Position numbers and translations under genes: made by a program. DNA of 64,000 nucleotides from Centroberyx gerrardi (Eukaryota > Chordata > Actinopteri > Beryciformes > Berycidae), in assembly GCF_048128805.1 (NCBI RefSeq), contig NC_136020.1:7461653-7525652 (forward strand), read 5' to 3'. Shown piece by piece: positions 27,289 through 38,632 of the stretch (position 1 is the stretch's first letter; every line of letters starts with the position of its first letter). The notes under the pieces were generated by a model. That model did not search any database. It was not told the DNA's origin and worked only from the letters and a program-made list of their open reading frames with translations.

Positions 27289-28350
27289 TGCTCTTGGTAC
27301 AGAAACACCACAATGCCACAAACTGACAAGCTAATCAGCCTTTTCACTGCTTATTATTCCATCCAATATGGACATTGGGGTGCATACTTCTCCTTAAATA
27401 TCAGTCACCGACACAATCCGCTCTCCCATATGAACCATAAATTTGGATACTTACGATACACACCAAACTATGATACTTGGGAATCTTCGGTATTAGAAGT
27501 TGGGTATTGTGAGGGTTTGATATCGCGACACTTTGGTGGTATCGTGCAACCCAAGCCCTCACTACTGTTCCACACATAAATCTCGCAGAGCGTGACTAAC
27601 GCGGCGGTAACAGGAGCCGGGGCCTGGCGTTCCCCCCGGACCCCGGGCCTGCATGTCAGCGTTTCAGACCGCTCCGCAGCCAGGACCTGCCCACAACCTC
27701 CCCGGGCCCCCTGAGACCCTGTGAAACCAAACAGTGAGGTCAGCTCTGGGCTCCCATCTCACAGCATGGATTACACACATACACACACACACACACACAA
27801 GGGCCAAGGCCACTGAGACTGAACTTGGATTAAGTCATTAAGGAGTAGCCATCCCCTAAAACCTCTGCCAGGGACTTTCTGTGTAAAAAGATATTCTCCG
27901 CTCTCAGCGATAGCGAGCGGAACTGGCAAGTCCGCCTTTGCTCTGAGGAAAGTTCTTTGACCTTTATTTTGGACGGACAATTAATTTCCACAGCAGATTA
28001 CTATTCATTATATTCATTAATGTTTTTCACCGCGTCTCTGACTTTAATGGGCAAAATCATTCAGACAATAAATTATTCTCTGGTAATCTACCGCCAAGTG
28101 AAGACAATGTGAAATGGCTGTAAATTGCAGACTGATGCTTCCCCTCTTTTCCCCCCTATTTACCAGCTATCCATATTACACCCATCTGACCATTTCCCTG
28201 CACGCACCTGCACTTATATTATATACACAGCATGAAACTCGATCTCCAATAACATCCACAACAGTAACACTAGAATTTTTATTGTATCAAACAGGTGGTG
28301 ATGACCTTCAGGGCCAGTAGGATGTGGGCGTCAGGCATGGTGCACGTCTG

Positions 28351-28353
<3 letters not shown>

Positions 28354-28392
<39 letters not shown>
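28354..28392. repeat. (GT)n microsatellite
   Basis: An uninterrupted TG run of about 39 bases. A second CA-type run occupies 28679-28732 with a few G and T interruptions. Confidence 0.95.
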
Positions 28393-28393
<1 letters not shown>

Positions 28394-28676
28394 CACCTAT
28401 AGGACAGTCGATCCTCCATCTCACTCTCTTGTTTGTTTTCTGCGGTTGAGATGGATGATGAAGGAGCTGCGTGCCAACAACAACATCCCGCCTCCAACAT
28501 GCCTGCTGCACCACACACTTACAGACACACGTGCATGTACACACACATGTACACACACACACACACACATGCAGGGGAGGGCGTGGGTGTGAACAGGAAC
28601 ACGCACATGCACGCATGTATGCACACAAACAAATAGATAACAGACTTTCAGACGTTTTTTGTGCACTTTCATGACT

Positions 28677-28718
<42 letters not shown>

Positions 28719-29059
28719 ATACACACACACACAATCATCAATACCCAATTACCCTCTCCTGTGTTTGGACAGTAATGCTAACCCAGAGGGGTTGTATGGG
28801 CATGGAGAGCAACCTGTTGAGAATAATTCATGCGAGTGTCAAAAGTGGGAATCCAGGGATTCTCTTACATTTGCTGGGCCACACATCTGGATGGACCGGC
28901 CTTCAGCCCATTTGTCAACATTACAGAGATCAATTGTAACTCACATTTCATTTATTGCCCTCAGACAAGACAGAGTAAAGCCAAAATATCAGACAATCGT
29001 AAATATTACAGTGATAATTCAAAGTAATTGTTATGCTTGTTATTTGGAATTCGTTGCAA

Positions 29060-29311
29060 TTTACACTGAATGTACAAAATATTAGGGACACTTTCTAACT
29101 CCTTGCTTTTCAAGAAGTAAACTGATGAGGTAAAATCCATTATCCCTTATTGATTTCCCTTATTAAATCCATACCAATCACAAAGGAGGAGATGAAGATA
29201 AAGAGAAACAGATGAGTTAGAGGACGATTTTTAAGCTTTGAGACAATTGAGATGTGGATTGTGCAAAAGCTCCCTAAAAACATCTCTAATATTTTGTACA
29301 TTCAGTGTAAA
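29060..29311. mobile_element. 252-bp MITE with 26-bp perfect terminal inverted repeats
   Basis: 29060-29085 and 29286-29311 are exact reverse complements; the arm starts TTTACACTGAATGTACAAAA and ends ATATTAG-type sequence. The interior is non-coding. Termini of this kind are frequent in teleost genomes. The superfamily is not assigned. Confidence 0.85.
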
Positions 29312-31473
29312 GTGAACAGCTTTTGAACGGAGGAAATCAATTGTCCGCTTCATTCATCGTCCACATTCGTTTTTTTCTGGACGACATATCCTAGTGTTTC
29401 ATCTCTTTGAGCCCCAGTTTCATAACATTGTCTTTAAAAATGATAAAGATGACTTATGGTCAAACTGAGGGAAAGTCTGGAGAAACTGAAAATGGCTTAC
29501 AAACCCCATGACAAATGATGTTGACTTTGGTTGATTCGTCTGCCTTTGGAGCAGGGTTCATATTAACTGAGTTTGTGATTCAACAAGAGTGGAGATACAA
29601 AATGGGTTTTGAGTAACAAAGGCTTTCCACGATGCTTGAGCCAGACATTGCTGTGTTCTTTACCCACTGCGGCTTTATGGCTATCATGTTATTGTCTGCA
29701 TCCAGCCAAAGCTTCAATGCCCATGTTATCTGTTGTTTTAATGATATAGACCCCATATAACCAATTATACAGCGCAGCAGTGCCCCTCTCCTCGCTCGTC
29801 AACACTGACATTCATCAATATCCTATTAGTTTCTCTTGGAGCCGGGCAGTTTATCCGGAAAAAAAGGCTGCTGTTGTTTTTATTCCAAGTGGACACACGG
29901 GTAATGTTCATTGTAACAAAAAACGCTTTGTTCTGGGCTCAGACACTTCTGGAAAAACTAATATTGGTGGATCATTGTCTCGGAGGTTGCCGTGGTTACA
30001 GTCACACTCGCTGATGATTGGATTCATTTTGCTTTATCGCTGGCTACATCCCCGACTCCCAGAGGCAGTGTGATATTAACGATAGCGATGTCCCACCATA
30101 TCGTTTACAGACTGCAACATCAAAGCAAGGCTGCGGATCGCCCCGGAAAAACTCCCCTTTTGATTCGGATTCAATTTCCTCACTTGCCGCCGCGATGAAA
30201 AGTCACTTTTGAGGGAGGAACGTGTCTAATAAAAGTTTGCCAGGGTGGTGAAGTACTTGTCATGAAGTGCGTGAATGAGAGCCGCATTGAAACATATGCA
30301 CCGAGGGGCCAGACAGAGGGTAATGGGGTCAGAGTCTCACCTCACTGGCCAGACGAGAGGTCTGCTATCATCTGCTGCTGGGTCAAGGCCAGTGCCCCCT
30401 CTAAGTCCCCATCACTGGCTCTGTCTGGGCAGGCACACACAGATAGGGACACACACACACGCTCGTACACACACAAAACAGCAAAAGGGCTCCAATCCAT
30501 CACTCGGCTGAATGAGGACAGAATCAATCACAAGGGACCCTGTGATCATTCCAAACTAAATCACCATCGGCTGTCAGGTGACAAGCCGCAGAAGCCCGTT
30601 CTCGGCCTTTATTACAAGGGAGAACTGTTGAAACCATGGTGAAAAAGGTGTGCGAACAGATGGTGAAATCTCCGCTTGCACTTTGGAATTCAATGGTGAA
30701 TGGATTTCTTTAAAAACATCATTGTTTTCTCTCCTTTTCTCAATAGTAAATGGTCAGTTGGTTATTGTTATTCCTTGCCTCCATTTGTGGTAACAACCCT
30801 TTAAGCCTGTCCATCAGTACCAGTCCATTTGCACGGCTCTATTGACATTGCCTGCCCGGTGTGCAACACTCTCATCATGTCTCATAATGTAATGCTCTGA
30901 GGTCATAGGGAGTTAGCAGGCGAGCGGGGCTAGCTAGCTGTGTTTGGAAGCGGGCTCTTTCCCCTCGCTAATTGATGCACTTCAGCCGCTGCAGCCTTTG
31001 AACTGAATCCCTGGGTCGTCCACCAGAGAGAAGGCAGATGCCATCAGCATTCCCTCCCCTTGCCTTTGAAACCCAAGCCCCACCATCTAACCCGCGGCTC
31101 AGGGCCCTGCTGCAGCACGAGTGAGAGGAGCCGTCTGTTAGCTTAGCTCCAGAGACAGTTACCCCACGCTTTGTTTGACCAGCGCCGAGCGTATAGCCTG
31201 TGTGCTGGAGGGAGCCGGGCCAGAGAGATTAGCTGTGTTTTCAGTGGGAGATGCTATCATGCAGGCGGTGGTGGCTGTGATACCGGCCGCTCCTGACTGT
31301 CTCAGGGCCTTGGCTGGCTCAGTGAGGCGAGCCGGTGTTTGTGTAAGGCTTTAGCCGCTGTGTGATAGCGGACTAGACTGGCACTCCTCCAGCGCAGTGC
31401 AGGGAGGCTTGTATAGGAATTGTAGGCCTATGCATGTGTGTGTGCGAAATCATTTGCACCGTTTGATTAGGAG

Positions 31474-31932
31474 TTAAATGATCTGACATTTTCATTTAAA
31501 TAAATCTCAATTTTGCTACTCTCTAATGCCAATTGATATAACACGATATCCCAGTTCATGAAAGCATTTTACATTTGCTTTCACACCCTAAACCTTAACC
31601 AAAGTTCTAGTTGCCTAAACCCAACCTAACATTAACCAAAAGTTGTTTTACCAAACTTAACCGTTAGCTAAGCTCACATGACGAACTGGAGAAAATGGCG
31701 TGTCCAATTCATGTCACATAATCCAATTCATGGTGGAGGAATGTAAGGTTCACATAATTCATGTCCACAACACGTTTCAGAGTGTGTGCTCATTTCATGA
31801 AATTTTATGAGACTGTGTTGGCTTTACGTTTGAGGCAGCAGCAACAGCGGTTTGTTTGGAATAAAGAGAGTATTGTGGAGAAAGGTCTGGCCAAACAAGA
31901 CTAAATGAGGATCTCGCAGATTACTACATTAA
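31474..31932. mobile_element. TTAAAGTAATAATC-family MITE copy, with inserted sequence
   Basis: Shares ACATTTTCATNTAAATAAAT, TTTTGCTACTCTC and CAATTGATATAACAC with copies at 36207 and 51717, then resumes with GTTTGTTTGGAATAAA and ends GATCTCGCAGATTACTAC. About 250 bp in the middle (31550-31800), with CCCTAA-like words and repeated TTCATG motifs, is absent from the other copies and looks like a nested repeat. Confidence 0.6.
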
Positions 31933-34144
31933 GGTGCTATTAATTGCATGCATTGATAAGAACATGAATCCCCCTCCCCTCTCCCTCATTTGAATTAGAG
32001 GAGCTGGCATTGTCAGCCAATCAGGGTTGAGTATTGTGACTGTTCTGCCTGTGAGGACTTTGTCTGCAAATTCACACAAAAAATACACTTTTTACTAAAC
32101 TATATTTAGTGGGAAAACATCATGGAGACTGTTCTTATCCTGAGCCGTAGTATATTTGAAAACAAAACTATGAAATCTGAACATGGGACCTTTAATGGAG
32201 GCGATGGGATATTTCCCATTATATTCATCTCTTAACTAAAATCCATATCTTCATTGAGATATGAGGCCTCTTTTCCACTCATCAACCAGCCTCTGCAACT
32301 CGTTGCAACACTGGGCTGCTGACCCCGAAGGTCAAGAGGTCATGATCCCAGGTGAGGCACTGTCATCGGGCCCATGACCAGGGTATTTAACCCCTGATTG
32401 GCTAAGTCATATCCCAGGTGTGGAGCTGGGTTATATACGGTGTGTCCGTCACGGTGCTCAGAGTTTCCTCTAAAACAGCCCAATGAGTGTGCAGCCTGTC
32501 TGAGGCAGGAGGTCCAGTTAAGCCACGAGGGGGGTGAGGGGGTAAGAGGGGAAGGGGAGGGGGGGTGGAGAGCTTGGAGAGAAGAGGTCCTATAGTTCAT
32601 GTTCATTATCAGTTCTGTTTATGACCCCCATGTCAGCACTAGGCCCTAACTGGACCCCCCCCCTACCCTCTCACTGACACTCACAGGATGGAGACAAAAC
32701 ACATGGACATGACTTGTCCATGTAACCTACAGTACAAAGAGATAGAAAGCATGATAGACATAGAAGGGTTTGAGACTGACTGGAAATGGAGATGAGCAAT
32801 AGGCAGAGAGAGAAACACGGTGAACATTCAAGAAAAGTCAGGGGCAACAATTCACAAAACCCTGAGCTATGGCAAAGTCCCAGTATCTAATAACATTTGC
32901 CACCAAAACTTCCAAACCCGCTTATATTGACTAAATTGCTGCTAATGACTCATGGATGACAAGATATTATTACTTTTTGGTCAGTGTGATAAATCATTAG
33001 ACATAGGTCACCAGCTTAGCGGATACATTGGTCCTGAATGTTCATTTTTGTAGATATGGATTCCAGATAAATTTCCTTAATTTTTGCTTGATCTTTGCTC
33101 TCCATTATAATAACAAGTGCTCCAGTGCTTTCTAGGTGCTCGGGTGGAGGGGTGGGCTGGGGGTGGGGGTGCATGTTTGGAGCGTGTGAAACTACACTGA
33201 CTTTAAAAACTCCACCTGTTAACACCAAAATGCTGTGATAGATATGATAGAAAATCAACAAGCTACTTCCTGGTATGTGAATGTACAGCACACCAACGTA
33301 GAGCTGGGTCATGCTTGTGTGACTTCTACCGTACTGCCTGGTGCACAAGTGCACACTGTATTTCCCTTCTGCAGGGGCTCTTAGGGCCATGTGCAGCCTA
33401 AAGAGTGCATACCGTAATTCTTCTAAGCAGTGTGCATTGAAAAAAGCGCTACACACAAATGAACCAATGACCACAGCAAATAAAAAATTACAATATCAGA
33501 GCTGGACTCACTGGGGCTAAGGTATGACTAATGCTGCACCTTACCATAGGGGTGATAATGAGGGTGTGTGTGTATGTGTGTGTGTGTGTGTGTGGTGAGG
33601 TTGAAACATCCCACCTTGGTCATTAGCTTTAAGCAATGTCATATGTATTTATATCCTGCTGTAAGGCAATCTATGTCTTCAAAAAGAGGAGGAATAGCAG
33701 CCTTGATGGTCGTGTTACATAAAAAGTAAATCATATTCTATAAATAATACAGTCAGCCATTCCAATCATTTCACAAAAATAAGAGTCCTTATTAGTTAAC
33801 TTGTTCCTAGGATTGTCTCATTCTTTGAACCATGTAATAAACTAACATAAAAAACTGGTAGCTGAATACGCTCCTTTCCAAGAGGGATATAATTAATATG
33901 GTTAAAATATAGCTGTAGCACAGAGTATGTAATTATCTCTTTTTCAGCTCTGCCCCAGCATCTAATCAATTATTCACCTTCGAAAGGATGTTTGAATGTG
34001 TGAGTGCCACTGGAGGAGAGACAGTGTTCCTCCTAGGATCACGGTCTGCTTTAAAGTTCAAAATATTGAGGTGCTGTCAAAGTGTAGTCAAAGTGTAACT
34101 TTTACATCCCTAACCTTTCCCTTGAATTTAATGGAGCTGGAAGC

Positions 34145-34260
34145 AGGGATGTGGCAGGATGTAGGAGGGTAAACTCATTTTACCCAACTTTTTATTTGCA
34201 GCAGAGAGTTTACCACTTTTTTAGGCTGACATAAATCATGAAATTCACAGTATGCATCAT
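34145..34260. mobile_element. GGGATGT...GGAGGGTAAAC dispersed repeat copy
   Basis: Shares GCAGGGATGT, GGAGGGTA, ACCCA and CTGACATAAATC in order with copies at 36075-36190 and, inverted, at 40000-40082. Non-coding; class unknown. Confidence 0.5.
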
Positions 34261-34311
34261 AGTAAATAATATCAAACTGATGTAAGTTATATACTATACT
34301 GTATTAGGGAT

Positions 34312-34645
34312 GGGATGATATATTGAAATTCAATATATTGCAATACAAAAATGTGACAATATGTATTGTGGGGCAGAAAAATGAATCGCGATACTAGTAA
34401 TCACAAATGAGACGGCTTGCACAGTTCTCCATCATAATTATATTATTTGTACTTTGTAATGACATTTTTAAATTGATGTTTACATTCTAGCAAGCCAATG
34501 GCATTGCTAGAAATATTTGTGGCTCAGAAATAAACTAAAAATCTGCACAGTCATACTTTTTGTTGTCGTTGAACTTTTATTTATTACATCGTATCGTGGT
34601 TGTATCGAATCATAAACCCCATATCACGTATCAAGTAGTATATTT
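34312..34645. mobile_element. Possible hAT-like MITE (TTAGGGATGGGATGATA end)
   Basis: Begins TTAGGGATGGGATGATATAT and contains AATCGCGATAC and TATCGTGGTTGTATCGAATC, a combination common in fish MITEs. The right boundary is uncertain. Confidence 0.4.
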
Positions 34646-36074
34646 TTCTCATATATATATATATCATATTGGTGGTTGTTTGCTGTGGAATGATCATCTA
34701 CTGAAGCTCATACTGTAGTTTACCCACCTTTGCATTTACCACTAGAGGAACAATATATCATGCTGTTATTTTTAAGCACCATCATTGTGTCGGCTTAGGT
34801 CTTCGGTGTTTAGATACAGCGTTCAGACTGCAGATCTGTTGACTCAATTGCCTCTGAGGCTGGATTTGGATTCCAGGCAGATTTACACTTCCCGCAGTCC
34901 CTCCTGACTCCTCCTCTAACCCCCCACCCTCCTTCCCCTCCTCCTCCTCCCCCCTCCATCCCCTCTCTCTCTCTCTCCTTCTCCGAGAGGCCAGATCCTA
35001 CAGTTTGGGTTTCTGGGACAGGCTATCCCATGATTCTCCCTGACAGCTGAAGCGTCAACCCCTTGACACTGACGGGAATTTATGGTCCATCGCAGGATGC
35101 ACAGTAGCCCCAGGGAGAGAGAATACACCGTGGGGGCACCACAGGGACAGGGCTCCATTCAGCCTCGTGCACCCACACCCACATTTCACTGCAGCTCGGT
35201 GATCAAGACCCACTACAGTCCAGGCTTAATTCTTATATGTATGCCATTCTGACGGAAATTACCTAAGGTATTCATCATATTCATTCATTCCCCACCATTC
35301 ATCATTCTTCCTCTGCGCTGTGAATATTGGTTCACCGCATGAAAATGAGAGAGTTATGGTGACACGGAAGGCAATATGCGGCTTCTTGTTTTGATTTGTA
35401 TGGTAACCACGGGATGCAAAATCTATCTTACCTGACAAAACGCACCCACATCCAAGCCAAGGAAGGCTTACACCTCCCACGCGAGTGATCTTAATATGCG
35501 TGCACACACACACACACCCACACACACACACTCTGGGCTGTACACATCAATTCTGCATCAATGACAAGCTGACTTAAAACCCTCACCGACAGCAAACCAA
35601 TAATAAAACCTATATTGTTTTCCACAAGTGGCTGCCCCCCGAGGATGCCTCGCCTCTGGGTGAAAAAAAATGCACTGTGTATGCAATATTTGCGATGAAA
35701 CACATCTCCTGAGGAGTATACCGACACTTTCAACACGCCTTCTTCTTGCAGTAATACAAGTACATGAGAATACAAACATTTCACTGGAATACAGTCACTC
35801 ATTTTATGAGGTTTTCACTGCCTTGATCAATCATATATTAATAATACTGCACAAATAAGGGTCTGTGGTGCCACTATGTGCCTCCTTTCATCCATATTCT
35901 GTACTATTACACTACTTCTTCATCATACCATTGCATCCTGTAGGGAGTCCCAAGGGTAATGAGGCTTTGGCCCGACAGCAACAGAATACTCCCATTGAAA
36001 CATTCACTGCCCTGTCTGGGGTGTTTCCTGGTTTATTGTGGATTAGCAGCGCCTCAAGCATCAGTTCACTCACA

Positions 36075-36190
36075 GGCAGGGATGTGGAGGGTAAACCCAC
36101 CTAAACTCAGCTTACCCACCTGTCTTTTTAAGCTGGCAGAAACCTTTGGGACGTAAATGCATAGTACACATCATACTAAGTACCAATGTA
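36075..36190. mobile_element. GGGATGT...GGAGGGTAAAC dispersed repeat copy
   Basis: GCAGGGATGTGGAGGGTAAA is followed by CCCACCTAAACTCAG and a degenerate tail. It is a relative of 34145-34260. It lies directly left of the MITE starting at 36207. Confidence 0.5.
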
Positions 36191-36206
36191 AGGATGATAG
36201 GATCTT

Positions 36207-36411
36207 TTAAAGTAATAATCTGTAACATTTTCATATAAATAAATGACAGTTTTGCTACTCTCCATCATCAATTGATATAACACAATAGTGATTCAACCTG
36301 AAAGTGATGCGTTTTATGTGTCCAGTTTGTTTGGAATAAACAGAAGAACTGGGTAGTTAGCGTGAGCAGTGATAGCCACCATGGCTGAACAGACAAAGAA
36401 GAGACTGGACT
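36207..36411. mobile_element. TTAAAGTAATAATC-family MITE copy, right end missing
   Basis: TTAAAGTAATAATCTGTAAC at the left end, then CAATTGATATAACACAATAG, GTTTGTTTGGAATAAACAG and GATAGCCACCATGGCTGAAC, collinear with 51717-52123. The homology breaks near 36411 before the right terminus. Confidence 0.7.
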
Positions 36412-36863
36412 TTTAATTTAACTTTAAATTAACGCTTTTCTGAAGATAGAATTGATCTTTGTTTATACAGGTGATTGTTTTATGATGATCACTGACTGGA
36501 GTGACGTCATATTGACCCACCTTCTTATTTACCGCTGCATCACCTCTCACAGTGATTAGCCCATTTACAGTGAGAAGGGAGCGGGATGAGGAATGGTCAC
36601 TTTCCTCACCAAGCATGGCGGTCAGGGAGAAAGGGAGGATGATAATGAAAGACAAGCACCTTCTGCAAGCGATCACAAATAACCCCAGGCAGCATGTTTT
36701 ATTTGACAGAGCAGATCTATATAATATAAATATTCATATGTCATGTAGGTGACTTGGCTGCAGACTTGAGAGATGCCACGCTGACTGGCTGTGGTATTTC
36801 AGACGGCCTGACATGAAAAAGCTCCCATGATTCTCGGCCTTCCACAACAAGGTAACAGGAGCC

Positions 36864-36930
36864 GGGGGGTGAGGGGGTGTGAGAGGGGGTGAGGGGGTGT
36901 GTGTGGGGGTGGGGGAGGGGGGGGGGTAGG
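36864..36930 (+). repeat. G-rich tract able to form G-quadruplexes
   Basis: At least eight runs of four or more G separated by TGA, TGTGAGA or TGTGT spacers, ending in a run of about ten G. It lies about 1.2 kb upstream of the myf6 start codon. Confidence 0.8.
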
Positions 36931-37027
36931 TGGTAACAGGCAGAGGGACATCCATAGGGTTAAATTCCACCATGACCGGTTGTGCAACAGCATGCCCCAG
37001 CAATAAATTGCTCATACCTACGCTGTG

Positions 37028-37029
<2 letters not shown>

Positions 37030-37075
<46 letters not shown>
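37030..37075. repeat. (CT)n microsatellite
   Basis: An uninterrupted CT run of about 46 bases, about 1 kb upstream of myf6. Confidence 0.95.
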
Positions 37076-37078
<3 letters not shown>

Positions 37079-37846
37079 AACCCTTTCACTTTCATTGAAC
37101 CTTCTCAAGACAATTGCTCTGATGTTATGGAGCCTATCAGTAAATAAACCAAAAGAGACAGTCATTACGTTATATGAATAGTTCATATTTGAGGAGGTGT
37201 TTGCTTTTATGAGTCTCTGCCTGGCCGGTCCATCCTGTTTCATTTCATAACACAAGGTCATATAGACATACAGGAATAGGAATCCCTCGCATTCCCGCCC
37301 GTGACGTTTCCGAGTGCAGACCTTGCAGGTTGTAGAAAAGAAGGCCAAAGGCCACATAACACCTCTGTGCAGGCTTTTATCTTTTTTATGGATTTGAGAC
37401 GAATGAGCCTCCTATCTATTTGTACCGTGTATGCATGCGTTTCTCAAAGTCGTTTTGACTCTGCACATTCCGATCTATTTATGTTGGGACGTGCCACAAG
37501 TCACAATTGGGCTCTCCATTCCCACTGGCTAACAAATGCACAACATACTTTGAAGTGACTATAGCATCATGACTATATGAATGATGTCTACACACATGAA
37601 TGTACTGCCCTTCTGGCTCAAATCAAATGCTGATCAATACTTCCAACCTGCTCCCTGCTCACAGGTTGTTTGTTGATTCTGTTTGGAAAGAAGACTAAGA
37701 CAGATACCTTTCCCATTTCATCCAACAGTTTTGTTTTGCCATGTAAACTGTGAACCAACAGCATTGTGTCTCTCCCACTGAACACAAAGCAGTCTCACTT
37801 TCTCAGTGGCAGCATTGGGCCACAGCATGTGTGTTGCCATTTCACC

Positions 37847-37871
37847 CACATGCCTATATTTAAAGCACCTG
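37847..37871 (+). promoter_or_regulatory. myf6: MEF2 site next to E-boxes in the proximal myf6 promoter
   Basis: CTATATTTAA at 37854-37863 fits the MEF2 consensus YTAWWWWTAR exactly. Two bases later comes an E-box, CACCTG (37866-37871), and another E-box, CACATG (37847-37852), precedes it. Cooperative MEF2 plus E-box input is established for mammalian Mrf4 promoters. Here the arrangement is seen directly; binding is inferred. Confidence 0.6.
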
Positions 37872-38023
37872 TCATGAAACCTGAGGTGACATTTCAATAG
37901 TCTCCGAGATGCCTTAATGTATATTTATTTCCTACACAAAGTCAGTCGGTAGTAAAGACCCATTGAAAAAAACAGAGGCTTGATGCTGTGCGGCAGCCAA
38001 AGTGTTGGATAGAGTTTCACATT

Positions 38024-38065
38024 CTATATATAAGCCTGGTGACTTGTGTCCCTGGCCTATTTAAA
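38024..38065 (+). promoter_or_regulatory. myf6: TATA region of myf6
   Basis: TCTATATATAAG around 38023-38034 is a good TATA box that also matches the MEF2 consensus. A start about 30 bases downstream would give a leader of about 55 bases. A second TATA-like word, TATTTAAA at 38059-38066, would leave only about 20 leader bases and is less likely. Confidence 0.7.
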
Positions 38066-38110
38066 TGCCAGAGTCCCACTGTCAAAACATAGGCGAGGGG
38101 CTGCAACAAT

Positions 38111-38632
38111 ATGATGGACCTTTTTGAGACCAACACTTATCTTTTCAACGATTTGCGCTATCTGGAGGAGGGGGATCATGGACCGTTGCAGCACTTGGAC
38201 ATGGCGGGGGTGTCTCCTCTGTACACCGGCACCGACAGCCCGCTGTCACCGGGGCAGGACAACGTGCCGTCCGAGACCGGCGGGGAGAGCAGCGGGGAGG
38301 AGCACGTCCTCGCGCCGCCGGGTCTCCAGGCGCACTGCGAGGGCCAGTGCCTCATCTGGGCCTGCAAGGTCTGCAAGAGAAAGTCGGCGCCGACGGACAG
38401 GCGCAAGGCCGCCACGCTCCGGGAGAGGAGGCGGCTCAAGAAGATCAACGAGGCCTTCGACGCGCTGAAGAGGAAGACCGTGGCCAACCCCAACCAGCGG
38501 CTGCCCAAAGTGGAGATTTTACGCAGCGCGATCAACTACATCGAGAAGCTGCAGGACCTGCTGCAAACGCTGGACGAGCAGGAGAAAACGCAGAATGGTT
38601 CCTCTTATACTTTTAACGTCAAAGAACAAAGT
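38111..38632 (+). CDS. myf6: myf6 exon 1 (activation and bHLH domains)
   Basis: 174 codons from ATG to KEQS, ending in phase 0 at donor GTAAGC (38633). It contains the N-terminal activation region, the Cys/His-rich segment and the entire bHLH domain. Confidence 0.96.

Larger units (their letters stand above)
10900..37846. other. Gene-free stretch of about 27 kb between rps16 and myf6
   Basis: No exon of a recognisable gene was found on either strand; in particular no fibronectin type III or tyrosine phosphatase exon that would indicate ptprq. The stretch carries several MITE families, an L2-type LINE end, satellite and minisatellite arrays, tRNA-derived SINE pieces and many microsatellites (all listed separately). 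Between them are AT-rich, low-repeat segments (for example 22660-22790, 24890-24990, 27980-28110, 33900-33990) that could be regulatory. In mammals, control elements of the Mrf4/Myf5 pair are spread over more than 100 kb upstream, so part of this stretch is plausibly their regulatory landscape. Confidence 0.6.

Noticed and set aside
36734-37357. A 207-codon minus-strand open frame
   Set aside because: It runs through the (CT)n microsatellite and the G-rich tract, giving Arg-Glu and Pro repeats; no domain.
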